64,000 bases of DNA from Meandrina meandrites (lineage: Eukaryota; Cnidaria; Anthozoa; Scleractinia; Meandrinidae), in NCBI GenBank assembly GCA_963693305.1, contig OY855904.1, positions 39,189,417 to 39,253,416 of the forward strand, given 5' to 3'. The position numbers and the translations under genes are program-made. Shown piece by piece: positions 1 to 13,400 of the stretch (position 1 is its first letter; each line of letters begins with the position of its first letter). Below the pieces are notes generated by a model. It saw only the letters and a list, made by a program, of their open reading frames with translations, was not told the DNA's origin and ran no database searches.

Positions 1-339
1 AATCGAGCAATGTCAATACCATTCGTTTCGGTTTGCTACACAGAACAAGCAAGATGAAGCAAAAATGTCATCGCAGACTCAAAATAAATTTATGGCACAG
101 TCTTAGTGAAAACAAATTAAAAAAAGGTGAAAACTAGCTATAGCATACATGTTTTTTAAACAAAAAAAAACAAAAACAAAATAAATTTCTTCGAAAGCAT
201 TCGCGCTTTGTCCTGTGTAGCATTCAGAAATTAGTTTTGACAAAAGCTCTGATACATTCAGCGAGGCTCTAAAGATTAATGTCTGGTTGCCAAGAAATAA
301 CGCAAAATTTTTTTCCTATGGATTATATGACTACCGTGA
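1..339. other. AT-rich, no gene seen
   Basis: AT-rich sequence with A-runs. No coding pattern, RNA gene or repeat end could be supported. Confidence 0.5.
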
Positions 340-1035
340 ATACATTTGGTAAAAACCTTTGTCACTTGTAAACGATATCAATAACATTTTAATTAGAGCA
401 ACATTTTTAAAACGTTATACGTCTAATAGTAAATATTTTGGGAAAAATGTTCGTTAGTTTCAAACGATAGGAATAATTGAATGAATCAGACAATTAGGGC
501 TACGTATTTTGAAAAGTGGAAGAACGAAATATGTTAGGGAAAAATGTCTTTCAGTTACGAATTACAGAAATAATATTTTAGAAAATCAGACAACTCGACC
601 TACATATTCAAACATTAATACATTTTATAGTAAAAAAATCGTCAGTTGAGAATGATCTCTACGATATTTTGGAAGAATCAGACAATTGTACCTACGCATT
701 TGAAAAGCGAAAGAAGGAAATTGAAGAAAAATGTTAGTTACGAAAAATAGCAAATGCTTTGGAAAAATAGACAATTGGACCAATATTTTTGAAAAGTAGT
801 CGATCTAATAGTGAACGTTTACGTAAAAAAATTGTCAGTTGCAAACGATAGCTATCATATTTTAGAAGATCAAAGACAATTGAAGCTAGCTACATATTTC
901 AACATTAAAATAACTAAAAGAATATTTTCGGTAAAAAGGTTCGTCAAATACGAAAGATTTCGATAATATTTTTGAAGAATCAGACAATTTGATCTATAAT
1001 TTTGAAAAGTAATAGATCAAACGATTAATTTTGTT
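340..1035. repeat. degenerate tandem repeat, about 100-bp unit
   Basis: A motif close to GAATCAGACAATT recurs near 484, 583, 674, 768, 872 and 978. It is followed each time by a variant of 'ctacatatttgaaaagta' and preceded by a variant of 'gtcagttacgaa'. About six diverged copies are visible. No coding potential. Confidence 0.65.
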
Positions 1036-3014
1036 ACGACGCGATCGTTATTAGCCATAAATACTTGAAACCAGACATAATTCATTACAGCTTCGCTGAA
1101 TATACATGTAACAAGAGAATGGATAGGTTTCTGGCTGATTTTCAATGCTTATTTCCCTCCCAAGAAACAAATTAAAAACCGAACGTCTTCCGTGTCGATA
1201 ATAATGGCCGCTAAATTGCTTTTAGTAAACGAAAATCATTTCAAAAACCAACATTCTCTTGTAAAGTTATACCAAAGTGGCTCTACATGCTCACTAAACG
1301 GTAGAATGCTATGCAAATTAGTTTGCGCGAGGTCTCCGATAGTCAAAAAGCATAAAATAAAATAAACACGGAACGAACGAACCGAGAAGGAAAGCCTTCG
1401 ATAATATTTTGTGATCATGTCAACAAATGTGCTAAATATTTAAATTTGTCTTGGTAAAATTTTAACGAATTTATGCTGTTTAAACGATAAATGATCTTGA
1501 ATGAATTCAAGAACCAATTGAAATTTTCAAAAAAAAAATCGTAGACGTTTTCCCTTTCTGCAAAAAAATGAATATTTCAAGATTTGAAGTAAAGAAGAAA
1601 TAAATGATATCAAGTAAAATAATTGTCCTCCTCCACACACAATTCACATGATAAATTCACCAGTGAAAAATAAACTTTGGTTTTTGGCGAAGTTTTCGAA
1701 AACAAGACAACTCAAAATTTTTCGATTTCAAATCGAAGAATCACTAACTTTTTCGCATTTAGAATGTTCAAATTTGTAAAAAAAAGAATGGTTAGAACGA
1801 CTCAAAAAACGATTACCTTTTTAGTTTTTTTAAACCAAATTGAGAGAGTTTTTTCCTATGTACGACCATTCATGTACAGATTTTGAGCAAGGGCATTGCG
1901 CTCCAACAGTGCGAAGTGGGCCTTCGTAAAAGCGTTTTTCAATGACAAGACAAATGAATTAAAATGTTCAGCGTTAACTTGTTTTCACAAATGTATCTTG
2001 GCACGTTTTGCTTCGATTGACATGATCACGCAACAATAGCCACAAAAAGCCAATTACAATTACTATCGGCTTGCTTTCAACATGCAGTACCACCTTAACA
2101 TAGACTGCAAAATATTTATAGTTTGCCTAACGACAAGTTTTCACATCGTTATGGAGTCTTGAGCTATTGTATTTAAAAAGCCGTTTCAATGATGAAAAAA
2201 AACCATAAGAATTTAACAAGAATGCAAAGCATGCAAAATACCGATAAATTTAATCAACGAAGTGCTTTGAACGCTCAAGAATAAAACTCCTCAATTTGAA
2301 AACTCGTTCAGACCAAAAAAAAGTTCTCAAAACCTTTCCGACAAGCATGGCAGAATTAATTTACATTTTACCGATGTTTCATTTTTCCCGCCCGAATGTC
2401 CCTCAATTCAATTGTCTTAGCCGACAAAAAAAAATCAGTAACTCCGAACAATTAAATTGTTTAAGTTTATAAAATTTTAACCCAATTTTCCTATGTCTGC
2501 CATTTCTTATCGGAACGATTTCAATTTCACAAAGTTCTCAGATGATATCCTTGTCGCTGCGTCCTCCAAATTGAGACATTTCCTTTCCATATTGCAGCTC
2601 CTTGCTGACTTGACTTCAGGCCTTTCCCTCTGAAAATAGAACGGATAAGAATTGCATAAGGAACAAACCCAAACGTGTCAACTTCAAAGGAATGGACATA
2701 TTTCTCAGTGAATTAGCTAGACCTGTATGCGCGTCGACACGCACAAGGCAAATTTTCATGGTTTTCAGAAAAGCAAGTCGAACGTTCGTCAAAAAACGCA
2801 AAAAAGATAAACGCCTCAAAATGGTTGCTGCGCTGGCTTTTAGCGTAAGTCATAGTCTTTGACTAAGCCACAAGGGCACAAATTTAAGATTCGACACGAA
2901 ACGCAAAGCGAGTCAGTATTAAAGCGCACGTGTTAGGGTTGGAGCCGATAAGTTTGGTAAATTATACTTAAATTATTACCCTCGAAGGTAAAATGTCAAG
3001 AAATTGATACTTAC
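1036..3014. other. non-coding, nothing recognised
   Basis: AT-rich DNA with many homopolymer tracts. Short open frames here start at non-ATG codons and look like chance. No terminal repeats or RNA genes seen. Confidence 0.45.
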
Positions 3015-3111
3015 CATGAAATAATATTGGTGTAGACTGCCTTCTCGTCACCAAGCAGCTTCGACATTTCTTCTTCAAAGTTCTTCTCGTGTAGAAGGGA
3101 GCGATTCACGT
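3015..3111 (-). CDS. possible internal exon of an unrecognised gene
   Basis: On the minus strand a 97-nt open block lies between an AG acceptor (complement of 3112-3113) and a GTAAGT donor (complement of 3009-3014). It reads as a charged helical peptide including KNFEEEMSKLLGDEK and YTNIIS. The splice sites and composition look real, but no neighbouring exon was found and no family is recognised. It may be a host exon or a relic. Confidence 0.3.
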
Positions 3112-3114
3112 CTT

Positions 3115-4447
3115 ACCCCGTCCGCGAACTTCTCCTGCTGACAAACAACATCTCGGATCTGCGTGGTCATGAATATGGAAAAGAAGATTAGACCAATCAG
3201 GTGCAAATACGTCACAAATTTTTGCGTCAACGCCTATTTGCACGCTGTCTTTTCTGCATTTTTGCATTTGCTTTGTTGTGGGGATAACGTGAACCTGCAT
3301 GGAAAATTAAAAAAAAAAACACAATAGGCCATTTAACATTAAATATTCTAACTTGGCTTCGAGGCCTGGAAAACAAAACAAATAACATCGGTGCCAAGTA
3401 CGAAATTTAATATATGGCTAGAAAGGCTTCAGTCATTCCAACAACAAAAGTGACTTTTAAATTATTACTAGTAGTAATCAGCGATTAGGGGAGTGCGTTC
3501 GAACTAAGATGGATAGTCAGGTAGTAGCAAAAGTGCAAGATTGTTGGCAAACTATGCCATTTAATATGCCTCAAATGGAGCGATGAGGATGAGTGAGAGA
3601 GGAATCTCATCACACAACGTTTTGGAGGAAAGATTGCGTGACGAACCAAAAGAACATCTCTCTTCAAAATAAACTAGAATTTGTCGCATCAAGAAATGGG
3701 TTGTGTTGTTTTTGAAGGGGTTGAATAAACTGTGAAAAAATCGTGACACTGTAGCAGTTCTTGATTTGTTAAAGCAGAATTTTTCTTTGCTTGCAAGCTA
3801 TGTTATCGTGAATTGGGTGTTACAGAAGAATCCATTCAAATGCTTGGACCGGACGGAAACATGATCTGTCATCATAGCAGCGATTGTTTGCCAAAGGTCA
3901 AAAAGAACCTCAAATAATGAATGGAACGGCAAATTCTACAATACAAATACAATACAAATTCAAAGAAGCGATAAAACAATTTTGATCCTTATTCTACTCA
4001 CTCGTTTTGCATGCAAACACGCTGGTTTACCTTGCCTATAAAATACGAATCGAGTTACTCGATTTCCACTTCTTTTACGACGTTCGGTGGCTGATTAAAA
4101 CTCTTCTACCTTGGATGAAAACCCTCCAAACAGCAGCGATAACAGACCATAACAGAGGACAATTTTGTCGAGAGAAATCACTCCAAACAGCAAAACAGAA
4201 GCACATGGCATTGAGATGACGTCATTCGCCCCTGAAAAATTTTCTGGGGGTCCAAATTGACAACGATATATAGTCCATAAAAACTGGACTGTTTTATTTA
4301 TTTTTATCACATAATTTAATCACCCCCACAATGAAACTGCGCGCCCGGCCCGGCTAAAGTTACTCTCTAAAACGATCCCTGTCAAAAAGTTGGCCTTGAA
4401 GAAGGCAGACTCAAAAATAAAGAATCACCGTTTTGAATATGTTGTAC
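3115..4447. other. non-coding, nothing recognised
   Basis: Mixed AT-rich DNA. Open frames here are short and low-complexity, without supporting splice sites or domain motifs. Confidence 0.4.
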
Positions 4448-4632
4448 ATTAGCCATTCCGGAATTGCACAGGGACCTGGGGCGAGTTTCAAAGTCATCCT
4501 AAAAGCATCAAACGCATCAAACTTGGTCAGATGACCAATCTGGATGAGATCTTTCATATGGTGGTGTCCGTCTATCGATTGGTTAAAATTTGAAACTCGC
4601 CCCAGTTCCCTGCGCAATTCCGAAATGGCCAT
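4448..4632. repeat. small foldback (MITE-like) element
   Basis: Two inverted arms of about 43 bp (around 4450-4492 and 4588-4631) share the core CAGGGAMCTGGGGCGAGTTT in opposite orientation, with about 95 bp between. The shape is that of a short foldback MITE. No clean target duplication was identified. Confidence 0.7.
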
Positions 4633-5067
4633 TTGTGTCTGTTTGGCGGGAAATGTGAGACTTAACACGTGACACTGCTGGTTTATATCCCTAAACAGGT
4701 ATCACTTCATTCAGAAGAATCCCAGATGACTATCAGCTCAGTCTAGTGTCGCTTGTAAAATTCCAGTCAAGTCATATACGTGGCATTCATTGTTCCAAAC
4801 TAACCACAACATCCAGGAAATGTACCGCCCATGACCTGCACTAAAGCACTACTGTTTTACGTCCTTCATAACGTTTAAATTTCCAGATACATTAAAACAA
4901 TAATAATACTGAGGTCTACCTACTTAAAAAAACAAACAATTTTCTTGAAAACATAAAGTGTAAAGCAACAGTTACTTTGTAAAAAAAGTCTGCTTTGTGA
5001 CAGCACTTGAATGTGTAATATCTAAGATTTCCTAAGCTGTTTTGATTAATGCTTAAAAATGCTTCAT

Positions 5068-6069
5068 GACGTCATCGCTTAATGTCATCGTGCGAGTGGA
5101 CGGGATCTGTTGTCTGTTGCATGGGATCAACCAATCAGAAGATCCGAATAGGACTGGGAACTAACAGCAGGAATAAACCTCAGTAGAAAAGAAATCAAGT
5201 TTAACTTGACAAGAAATTGCCGCGTTGAACTCAAAGCAAAATATTCCCGGGCAGTTAGAAAAGACTAATTCAAAGTATAAATGAAAGAGACAATTTGAAA
5301 TTATATTTGATGAGTTCTATTAGATTTAGTGAACAGAAATCTTTACGTTCTTTTAAAACAAAGGGCCGGTGTAGACAATTTCAAGACACTGTTTGACCTT
5401 GTATCGTATACAGTAAACACCCGCGTGTAAGAACCTACAATTTTCTAAGTTTGGCAAAATAGGTTCTTGTATTTGGGGGTACCGGTAGTTATTGGTAATT
5501 TAGGCTAAGTAGGGTCTTAATTTCTAAGGAGGAGCCATAGTTTTTGATTGTACGAGAAGAAAAAAAATGGGTTTGGTCCTTCATTATACAGCATTTATTC
5601 ATAACTGTATTGCTTCAAGCCTCATGCAAAACTAAACAATCTATATAATTAAAAAAATATCTCTTCAACAACAGCTGTATAATAAAAAAAGAACATGAAT
5701 TAGATAATTTATTTTTGCATTTGTTTACTTATCCCTTTTATTTTTGCTTTATTTATCTATTTATTTTCTCTTCTTCTGTTAAAAATGTTCATAAAAATTT
5801 TCTATAACCCACATATAAGAACCTGCTGAAATTTGCTTGGCTAAACAGGTTCTTATATTTTGGGGTATTAAAATGGCAAATTTCTGCCAGCAGGTTCTTA
5901 AACCACTAGGTTCTTACACGCGGGTGTTTACTGTATCGGTTGTCAAGCTACAAGATAACGCAACTTTTGTTGAACAATCATTCAATACTGAAGTTGTCAG
6001 CTACTTTTATTTACCTTAATGTTTTGACAAATTTTCTTAAAATTATTAAAGACCCCCTGTGAAACATCA
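5068..6069. repeat. dispersed repeat family, copy 1 (split by a MITE)
   Basis: The segment beginning near 'gacgtcatcgcttaatgtc' and ending near 'gaccccctgtgaaacatcat' matches 24680-25115 at a lower but clear level along its length. Copy 1 is longer because a MITE sits at 5411-5933; copy 2 lacks it and gives the uninterrupted site. It has no long open frame. Nature unknown. Confidence 0.7.
5411..5933. mobile_element. TA-flanked MITE (Tc1/mariner-pogo type ends)
   Basis: A 523-bp insertion with inverted ends CAGTAAACACCCGCGTGTAA, flanked by TA on both sides (5409-5410 and 5934-5935). The empty site is seen in the second copy of the host repeat near 24975. The interior is AT-rich without a transposase, so it is non-autonomous. 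Confidence 0.85.
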
Positions 6070-6726
6070 TATTTGCTTCTGCATGCATTGCGTGCCGTTT
6101 ATTGAATATGATTCAAGTCCTTTCTAATCAAATTTGACTCTTTGTATGTGTACACTAGAATAATAAACAGACAAAATGAATTTCCGAGTGCTTAAGAGGA
6201 GACTGGGCAGTAGTAGGTTCAATGAAGTTTTTCTCAAAATCTGCCCATATGATGATACCTGGCCCGTCCTTAAAAATTCAGAAATTAGAAATTGGATCAG
6301 ATAAAACATTCATGCAAAATAAATTAAAATTTTTTTGCAAAATAGGAAAATGATACTTTGCCTATTAAATAAATAGCTCATTATCTGTCCAACAGACTTT
6401 TTAAAAATTTGGCTGTGGATGCAATTCACCCCTAAAATTAATTGTGAAAGTTTCATTATGGGCTGTACTGTAGGTTCTGGAGAAATTTTCAGCCGAAATC
6501 AGGTATTTACAACCTTAGAAGAGAATCAAATTGCGCGTGCCCTTTTATTTGAGTGCGTGCTCCTATGACACCATGCGTTATGTGCAATGAAAAACAGAAA
6601 ATAAGAACTCCTCTATCGGTTGTTTATATGCCTATTTTTAGTATTTTTTTCGTCCCATGACATGTCTAAAAGCATTCTGAAACTTTTTACTTTTGAATGA
6701 AGAGCTCAAACTTGTTTTAGTTTCTT
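6070..6726. other. non-coding, nothing recognised
   Basis: AT-rich intergenic DNA without supported features. Confidence 0.4.
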
Positions 6727-6832
6727 TTAGTGTTGCTAGCTGAAGTTTTGCGTGCACGAGCAATATTGATGTAGTAAGCCACCTTATTGTATAGCAACCA
6801 AATCGTAGTGCGCACTTTTGCCTTGAAACTTT
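6727..6832. repeat. direct repeat, copy 1
   Basis: About 105 bp beginning 'gtgttgctagctgaag' and ending 'gcacttttgccttgaaac' recurs at 7370-7497. The second copy has an extra 25-26 bp near 7424-7450 containing 'caggcactcttgcctcg', itself a small hairpin. Confidence 0.7.
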
Positions 6833-7369
6833 TAAAGTGCTACTTGATGAAATTCGCATGTTTTCTTTCGCAACCGTTTTAAAATATTAACAAGTACTCT
6901 ATATGAGAATCAAAATGCCGTTTACTGTTTTTCAATACCTCTTTTCGTTCCAGAGATATTTAAGTTTTTAGAATATGCAAATTAGCAAAGTAGTGACGTC
7001 ATTCCTTTCAACCAAATTCTGATTAAATACTAAGAAAGTGATATCTTAGCCAATTTGTATTGAAAGTTTCTGATTCTTTGCAGTAACACTCTGCTAGTTG
7101 TGTTTCACAATATGAACTTGACAACTTGGTTACCATGGCAACATACTAGGTTCCAGATCCCCCAAATGCTTAACGCCTTTCTGGCCAATTCTGGCATTCT
7201 CTGTTAATATTTGTAAATAATGCTTTACATGCGAGATCTAGCAAGCATATCAATGGATTTGGCAGACGTCTTGCCTGGGTTTAATTTTTCCGAACTGAAA
7301 AATTCTGAAATATTAAAATAAAATTGATGGGGACTGGAAAAGAGTGAGTTGCCATGGTAACATAATTTT

Positions 7370-7497
7370 ATTGTTGCTAGCTGAATTTTTGCGTGCACGA
7401 GCAATATTGATGTCAGGCACTCTTGCCTCGTAAAAACTGTAGTAAGCCACCTTGTTGTATAGCAACTGAATCGTAGCGCGCACTTTTGCCTTGAAAA
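7370..7497. repeat. direct repeat, copy 2
   Basis: Second copy of the 6727-6832 repeat with a short internal insertion. Confidence 0.7.
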
Positions 7498-8591
7498 AAC
7501 CTTTTTAAGAAATTGATTTTTTCCCTTTGTTTCAAACTATGATAATGAACATAAGGCAATGGAAAATTAAAAAAATATATAAATAAAAAACTGGTTTGAA
7601 AAATTTTACCAAAATAATATAAAATAATTTAAACCATAACATATCATTCTGTGCACTACTATAGGGAAAGGCTGTTGACCTGCAAAGTAGAAAATCTGGT
7701 GCAGCAGTCCAGGAACCTTGATAAAATGAAATATTTAGGTATATGGTAAAGTTTCTGTTTGAGTCTGGAGGCCCATAAGGGCAGTGATCATCTCTAGTTT
7801 CTGTGGCATGAAGTGACCAGGAGTTGCTATGTGGTATCTAGGTATAGCAACCTCTGCAGGGGGCCTACAAGGGACATGTACCAATTTCAACCAAGAAAAT
7901 AATTCAGATTACTCACCATGACTTTGAGCTCTTCTGTCTCTCATCTCCATTCCATTTGGCTTAGTCTGTGGGCTGGTCACATCTGTCCTAAGCATTCAGT
8001 TGGTTGGGTTTGTTAATGTCTTGTTCCTGATTCTCTTTCAGGATCTTAAAGATAAAATGCAGCCACTTATTGTTCCATGATATACGACATGTACACATAT
8101 ATTATGGGAGGCATGATGAGATTCTGGCAGTACAGTACTGTAACTTGCTGCACACGTTGCTAAAACAAAGGAAATTGTAATTGTGTTGATGGTTTGGAAG
8201 TCTGATCTTAATTAGCATATATATTTTTTTATTTCTCTGATTACTCCTTAGTTTTAGTTTTGATTGAGGAGATATATCATTAACACTTGAGATAGTTTTC
8301 AAACAGCAAAAATTCATCAAAAGAGTAGCATTTGTATGTGTACCTTAAAGGTGTCTCAGACTACATTTTCCTGTGCATTTTCCCATGACTTTTACATCAT
8401 GTAATGGTCATGACGTGCTTCGATCAGGGTGCCATCACCAAGAAAAATAGTGACACTTAAAATTTTTAAACTTTACATCTATTGAAGAAGACCAGTGAGA
8501 CTGGTTGAAATGCCAATTTAAAACTAATTTTAACCTCAGACAACTTTTAATTGTTTTGTCAAAAGAAAAGCTCAAGTTTATTGTTTCTAAC
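7498..8591. other. non-coding, nothing recognised
   Basis: Around 8470-8545 there is a stretch containing 'gaagaagaccagtgag' that looks like part of a dispersed repeat. No second copy is present in this window and no gene is supported. Confidence 0.35.
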
Positions 8592-8603
8592 GGGCGTTAC
8601 TAA

Positions 8604-8905
8604 ACACCGGAACGGAACGGAATGAACCGGAATGACCCGGAATGGACCGGAATGATACCAGAATGATACCGGAATGGATGGAATGAGACCGGAATGAGAC
8701 CAGAATGGACCGGAATGGACCGGAATGGACCGGAACGGAACGAAATGAACCGGAATAAACCGGAATGAGCCGGAATGGACCGGAATGGACCGGAATGATA
8801 CCGGAATGATACCGGAATGATACCGAAATGGATGGGAATGATACCGGAATGGACCAGAATAAGACCGGAATGAGACCGGAATGGACCAGAATGAGATTCA
8901 TTTTA
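8604..8905. repeat. GGAATG-ACCGG minisatellite (left array)
   Basis: About 300 bp of 11-12 bp units such as GGAATGGACCGG and GGAATGATACC. It gives long but spurious open frames of Ser/Phe/Arg/Pro/Val repeats on the minus strand. Confidence 0.85.
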
Positions 8906-10131
8906 CAAAACACACTCATGTGAGTGACTGGTTTTCAAAAAACATTTCTCCGTGTGCTTGTTTTAAAGTTCCTTTGTTGTGGGTTGGGAGGATGAAGTCG
9001 CTTTTGCAATGATATTCCTGATTATTTTGAGTACCCGTTCTATTGGAAAGCAGCCACTTCAGTAAGAGAAGTGTTCGGGGTGGGTATGGATATGTTGAAA
9101 GTGTGACGCATAATATAAATTGATTCTATATAATCGCTTATTCTTTAGCTGAACTCAAAAAACTAAATAATTCGAGGCGCACCAAGAGTCGCACATGAAA
9201 TGAATATAATTCATTACATTTCCAACATTTCAACTTGTGTTTGCCTTTTTTACACTAAGAGATGCGATCGAAATGTTGTTGCACAACTTAACACCTTCAG
9301 TTTCGAAAATGCTATCGATGAGTTTCCTGGACAACATACGTGTATTATGTTTGAGTACAGACAAGTGATTTATTCGTGGTAATAGTTTATCATTTTCACA
9401 TGTTCGAGCTTCGAGGCTAGGTAGAGACATTTGTGATCCAAAATGTAATTCCAACTCCTAAGTTGTACTATCAGCACGTATTTTCCTTGTCAAGTAAGTT
9501 CAATAGTTTATAGTAAAAACAAAAGGAATAATTCGTTATCTTATTATTCCTGGCAATAAGTTTATGGTAATCATGGTTATAACTAGTAAATTTGGTCTCT
9601 TATGCATACGTACGTTACCTTCTGGAGTGTACAACAAGACGATTACTGAAAAGCAGAAAAGACCAACACCTAGAATGCCTTTGATTAAACAACTACCGAA
9701 TGTGCACATTAGCTAGACGACCGCTAATCAGTGTACGCTCCTTGATAAAATGTGACCCTTTATGACTACTTGGACAAAAACTTGACAATATTGTTGTATT
9801 ATAACTGAAAACCATGGCCAGAAATCTCGGTCATTACGCACACATAACTCAGTGTTCCGATAAAAAACAAAAATGAAATTAAAATAGTTAAATTAGATTA
9901 GGTCTCCAAATTTTTTATCACTTTTTTCCTGTGACGAACTAAGTTTCTTTACCTCAACGTTTTATTTTGAAAAAAAAAAATAAACGTAAAAAAATAACAA
10001 AATACTCTTACTAATAGAATTATTTGAACGGTCAATGACTGAAAGTCAGCTTTCAGAAACTCGACTTTTTATAAAAAGAAATGTTTTTGAAAACCAGTTG
10101 CTGACATCAGTGAGTTTTATAAAATAAATCT

Positions 10132-10240
10132 AATTCCGGTCTCATGCTGGTCCATTCCGGTCTCATTCCAGTCCATTCCAGTCTCATTCCGGTCCATTCC
10201 GGTTCATTTCGCTCCATTCTGGTCCATTCCGTTCCGTTTC
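10132..10240. repeat. GGAATG-ACCGG minisatellite (right, inverted array)
   Basis: Shorter inverted counterpart of the 8604-8905 array inside the right end of the same element. Confidence 0.8.
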
Positions 10241-10408
10241 GATGTTTAGTAACACCCATTTTGGTCCAGTCGCCGGTTGGCACCAACATAAAAAAGTTAA
10301 TTTCGGACCCTGAAAGTGACGTTGCCATTCGTTTTTCCTAAGTAAAATGAAGTATTTTTAAAGAGGGTTGATGTTATAAGTCCCGGGTATAAGAACATAT
10401 AGTGTTAA

Positions 10409-11083
10409 GGTGGCTCATAACAGTTAAGTCAAAAGTAGACATGCCCGTTTTAGGTGTTCTATCGCAGCTATACTAATAATTTTTAGGAAAATCTTTTAGT
10501 ACAAACTTGTACAAGTTTTACCAATGACCAAATTGACGTCATTTTGACGTCAAAAATCATTGCCATGGCAACGTCATATGAGGTTAAAGATACCCTATTT
10601 TGGACCTTTTGAGGCTAATAACTCAAAAACTACTCGGTAAAAGTTCTTGTTTTTGATATATTTTTATCCAACTGACAAAAGAACAATTTTTGCAAATTTT
10701 TAAAAAAATCTGTTGGTGGGATTTGAAGCTACGTCATTTTTTCACAAATTTAAGGTTGCTCTGAACCCTACCTACAAAATTTGTTTAAACATTGTTAGAT
10801 TGTTTGTTTTGCCCAGTAGGCAAACATATATGAAAAACAAAAACTTTCACCGTCTAGTTTTTAAGTTATTAGCCTAAAACGGTAAAAATTAAGGTATCTT
10901 CGACCTCATATAACGTTGCCATGGCAACGAATTTTGACGTCATAGCAACCGCAATTTGTTCATTGGTTAAACCTTAACAAAGCTGTACTAAAAGTTTTTA
11001 AACTGAGGTTAAAACCTCAATGTTATTGGTGTAGCTGCAATAGAATACCAAAGACGGGAATATCTAAACCCCTTCGAGCCACC
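10409..11083. mobile_element. TTAA-flanked foldback element
   Basis: Inverted ends GGTGGCTC / GAGCCACC are flanked by TTAA at 10405-10408 and 11084-11087. The arms match for much of their length, including 'ttgccatggcaacg' near 10560 and near 10917, and 'ggctaataactcaaaaac' against its complement. TTAA flanks are characteristic of piggyBac-mobilised elements. There is no transposase. Confidence 0.75.
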
Positions 11084-11087
11084 TTAA

Positions 11088-11805
11088 ACATTATTATTAA
11101 ACTTATTTCCCGTGCAAAAGCCGTAGCAATTGACCCGAGCAACAGAACACGACCACATGCAGAGCTAACGGGGGTGGTATTGCAGGAATTACTGATAGAT
11201 GATTGATTGAAGACAATCTACTTGAAAGCAAAAGATAGCCAATGATAATCGTTGGTAATTGACGGCAATCAATGACATTTGAGAACTCAAGCTTGTGATT
11301 GGTCATCGATTGGCCAATAGCAATCAATAACAATCTAATTGACATCGATTGGTATCGATTGATCGATTGGATTTCCGATGATCGATTGTCATCGATTGAT
11401 CACGCCATGGAAAATAATCATGTTGCCCTTTTGGAACCTCCAAAGGTTTAATCACGAGTCACAAGAGAAACTGCATTAGCTGATTTATTAAGTTTTCTTA
11501 TGTTCTTATTCCTCCTTGACAATCACTTGAATGGAATCATAAAAAAAAACAAGTCGGTTCTTCATTACAAACCTCTCACCTATATCCAAAACTGAGTTTC
11601 TTATAATTTAAGCTTAATTCGAGAATCAAGATTTTAATTCAAGGTTTTTTTTACATAAACAAGATTTCGTGCATATGAAGATGTGCTTCGACATTTTTAA
11701 TGGTTTTCAAGACCAAAATATATTAATTCAAGAAAGGGAATCCAGATACCTTTTCCTCTAATTACAATCAAAACATACACAAAATTAACCTACCTCAGAA
11801 TACCG
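11088..11805. other. non-coding; contains an ATCGATTG-rich tract
   Basis: From about 11190 to 11403 the sequence is dense in GATTG/CAATC words (ATCGATTG, GATTGATCGATT), a short-word repeat with strong self-complementarity. The rest to 11805 shows nothing. Confidence 0.5.
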
Positions 11806-12199
11806 TTAGCCAATGCATTTTGTAAACTTCACAAAAGACTCCCACCACAGCCGCCATATTGTCAGACCCCGCAATGGATCGTCTCCACCGAATGAACACG
11901 AACGATCAGCTCGACGCGCTCGAGTGAGGCTCGAACAATAATTTCGTCGAACGACGGAAACCCGAAATGATTTATCGCAAAGCCCGAAAAATGTATTACT
12001 CGTTGAAAAAATGCCAACCCAAAGGCATTGAATAAACCTATTCCCTCCACTCCTGAAGCTCTTAGGAAAGCGAACCGATCTGTACGAAACGAAAGATCCT
12101 CGCCAACGACCATCTCCAAAGCGACGAATCGCAAATCGGACGCTATAATCAAAAGGACGACTTTTCAAAGCTGCAATATAATTCGTTACCTCTAAAAGT

Positions 12200-12411
12200 C
12201 TACGAAGCGTAGACTCTGCTCTACGGAGCATAAGGAACCTCAACGATCCGTACGGATCGAACGGATCGTTAGACCTTCAGCCCCCCTCACTGTAGTAAGA
12301 ACATGGATTTTTGCTAAGTGTCCCTAATGAGATGCAATATACGATCCGTAAACTCTACTCTACGGAGCGTAAGACACCTCAACGATCCGTACGGATGGAA
12401 CGAATTGAATA
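12200..12411. repeat. two diverged direct repeats before the pogo-like end
   Basis: 'ctctactctacggagcgtaa' near 12353 and its variant near 12216, each followed by 'acctcaacgatccgtacgga', form two direct copies about 135 bp apart. A related 'aacggatcgtt' lies just beyond the right end of the pogo-like element near 18943. Confidence 0.55.
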
Positions 12412-12549
12412 CAGTGGAACCCCGCCTTACGGCCACCGGATCATTATCAGCAGCTGGGCCAAGTCCTCTTTGTAAAAATTTTCATAAAATTATCTTAAAA
12501 CGCCTTATGTAAGTTTGTCAATTGTCTATATTTATCTTGCTGCTACTTT

Positions 12550-13400
12550 TCTTAAATTGTGCACTTGAAGACTCCCTAAATTCATGACTTAAATTGCGCA
12601 CTTAAGAGTTTTAAATTGTGCACTTCTAGACTTAAAATTGTGCACTTCAAGACTCCCTAAATTGCGCACCTTAAGACTCTTAAATTGTGCACTTCAAGAA
12701 TCTTAAATTGCGCACTTTTTGACTCGTAAATTGCGCACTTTCAGACTCGTAAATTGCGCACTTTTAGACTCGTAAATTGCGCTCTTTAAGACTCCTTAAA
12801 TTGCGCACTTTAGGCACTTAAATTGCGCACTTAAAGACTCGTGAATTGCGCACTTTAAGACTCTTAAATTGCGCACTTTAAGACTCTTAAATTGCGCACT
12901 TTAAGACTCGTGAATTGCGCACTTTAAGACTCATAAATTGCGCACTTTAAGACTCTTAAATTGCGCACTTTAAGACTCTTAAATTGCGCACTTTAAGACT
13001 CTGTAATTGCGCACTTTAAGACTCGTAAATTGCGCACTTTAAGACTTTAAGACTCGTAAATTGCGCACTTTAAGACTCTTAAATTGCGCACTTTAAGACT
13101 CGTAAATTGGGCACTTTAAGACTCGTAAATTGGGCACTTTAAGACTCGTAAATTGCGCACTTTAAGACTGGTAAATTGCGCACTTTAAGACTGGTAAATT
13201 GCGCACTTTAAGACTCGTAAATTGCGCACTTTAAGACTCGTAAATTGTGCACTTTAAGACTCGTGAATTGTGCACTTTAAGACTCGTGAATTGTGCACTT
13301 TAAGACTCGTGAATTGTGCACTGTAAGACTCGTAAATTGCGCACTTTAAGACTCGTAAATTGTGTAAATTGCACATTTTAAAACTCCTTAATTTGCGTGC
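12550..13400. repeat. 23-bp minisatellite, left array
   Basis: About 35 copies of AAATTGCGCACTTTAAGACT plus a CGT/CTT tail, most regular in the centre and degenerate at both edges. The same unit appears inverted near the other end of the element. Confidence 0.9.

Larger units (their letters stand above)
8592..10257. mobile_element. inverted-repeat element with subterminal minisatellites
   Basis: The ends match in inverted orientation: GGGCGTTACTAAACA at 8592 and the complement of GGGTGTTACTAAACA ending at 10257. Each is followed inward by a GGAATG/ACCGG minisatellite, then by a further match ('ctggttttcaaaaaacattt' near 8920 against its complement near 10080-10100). Total length is about 1.67 kb. 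The middle has no transposase. No target duplication is evident, so the superfamily is not assigned. Confidence 0.75.

Noticed and set aside
8587..8919. 110-residue Ser/Phe/Arg/Pro frame on the minus strand
   Set aside because: Product of the GGAATG-ACCGG minisatellite.
11806..12243. 145- and 96-residue frames in a CpG-richer block, and an ATGGCGGC start on the minus strand at 11857
   Set aside because: The long frames overlap in two registers without motifs. The ATG frame stops after 20 codons, so at most it is a promoter with a doubtful first exon.
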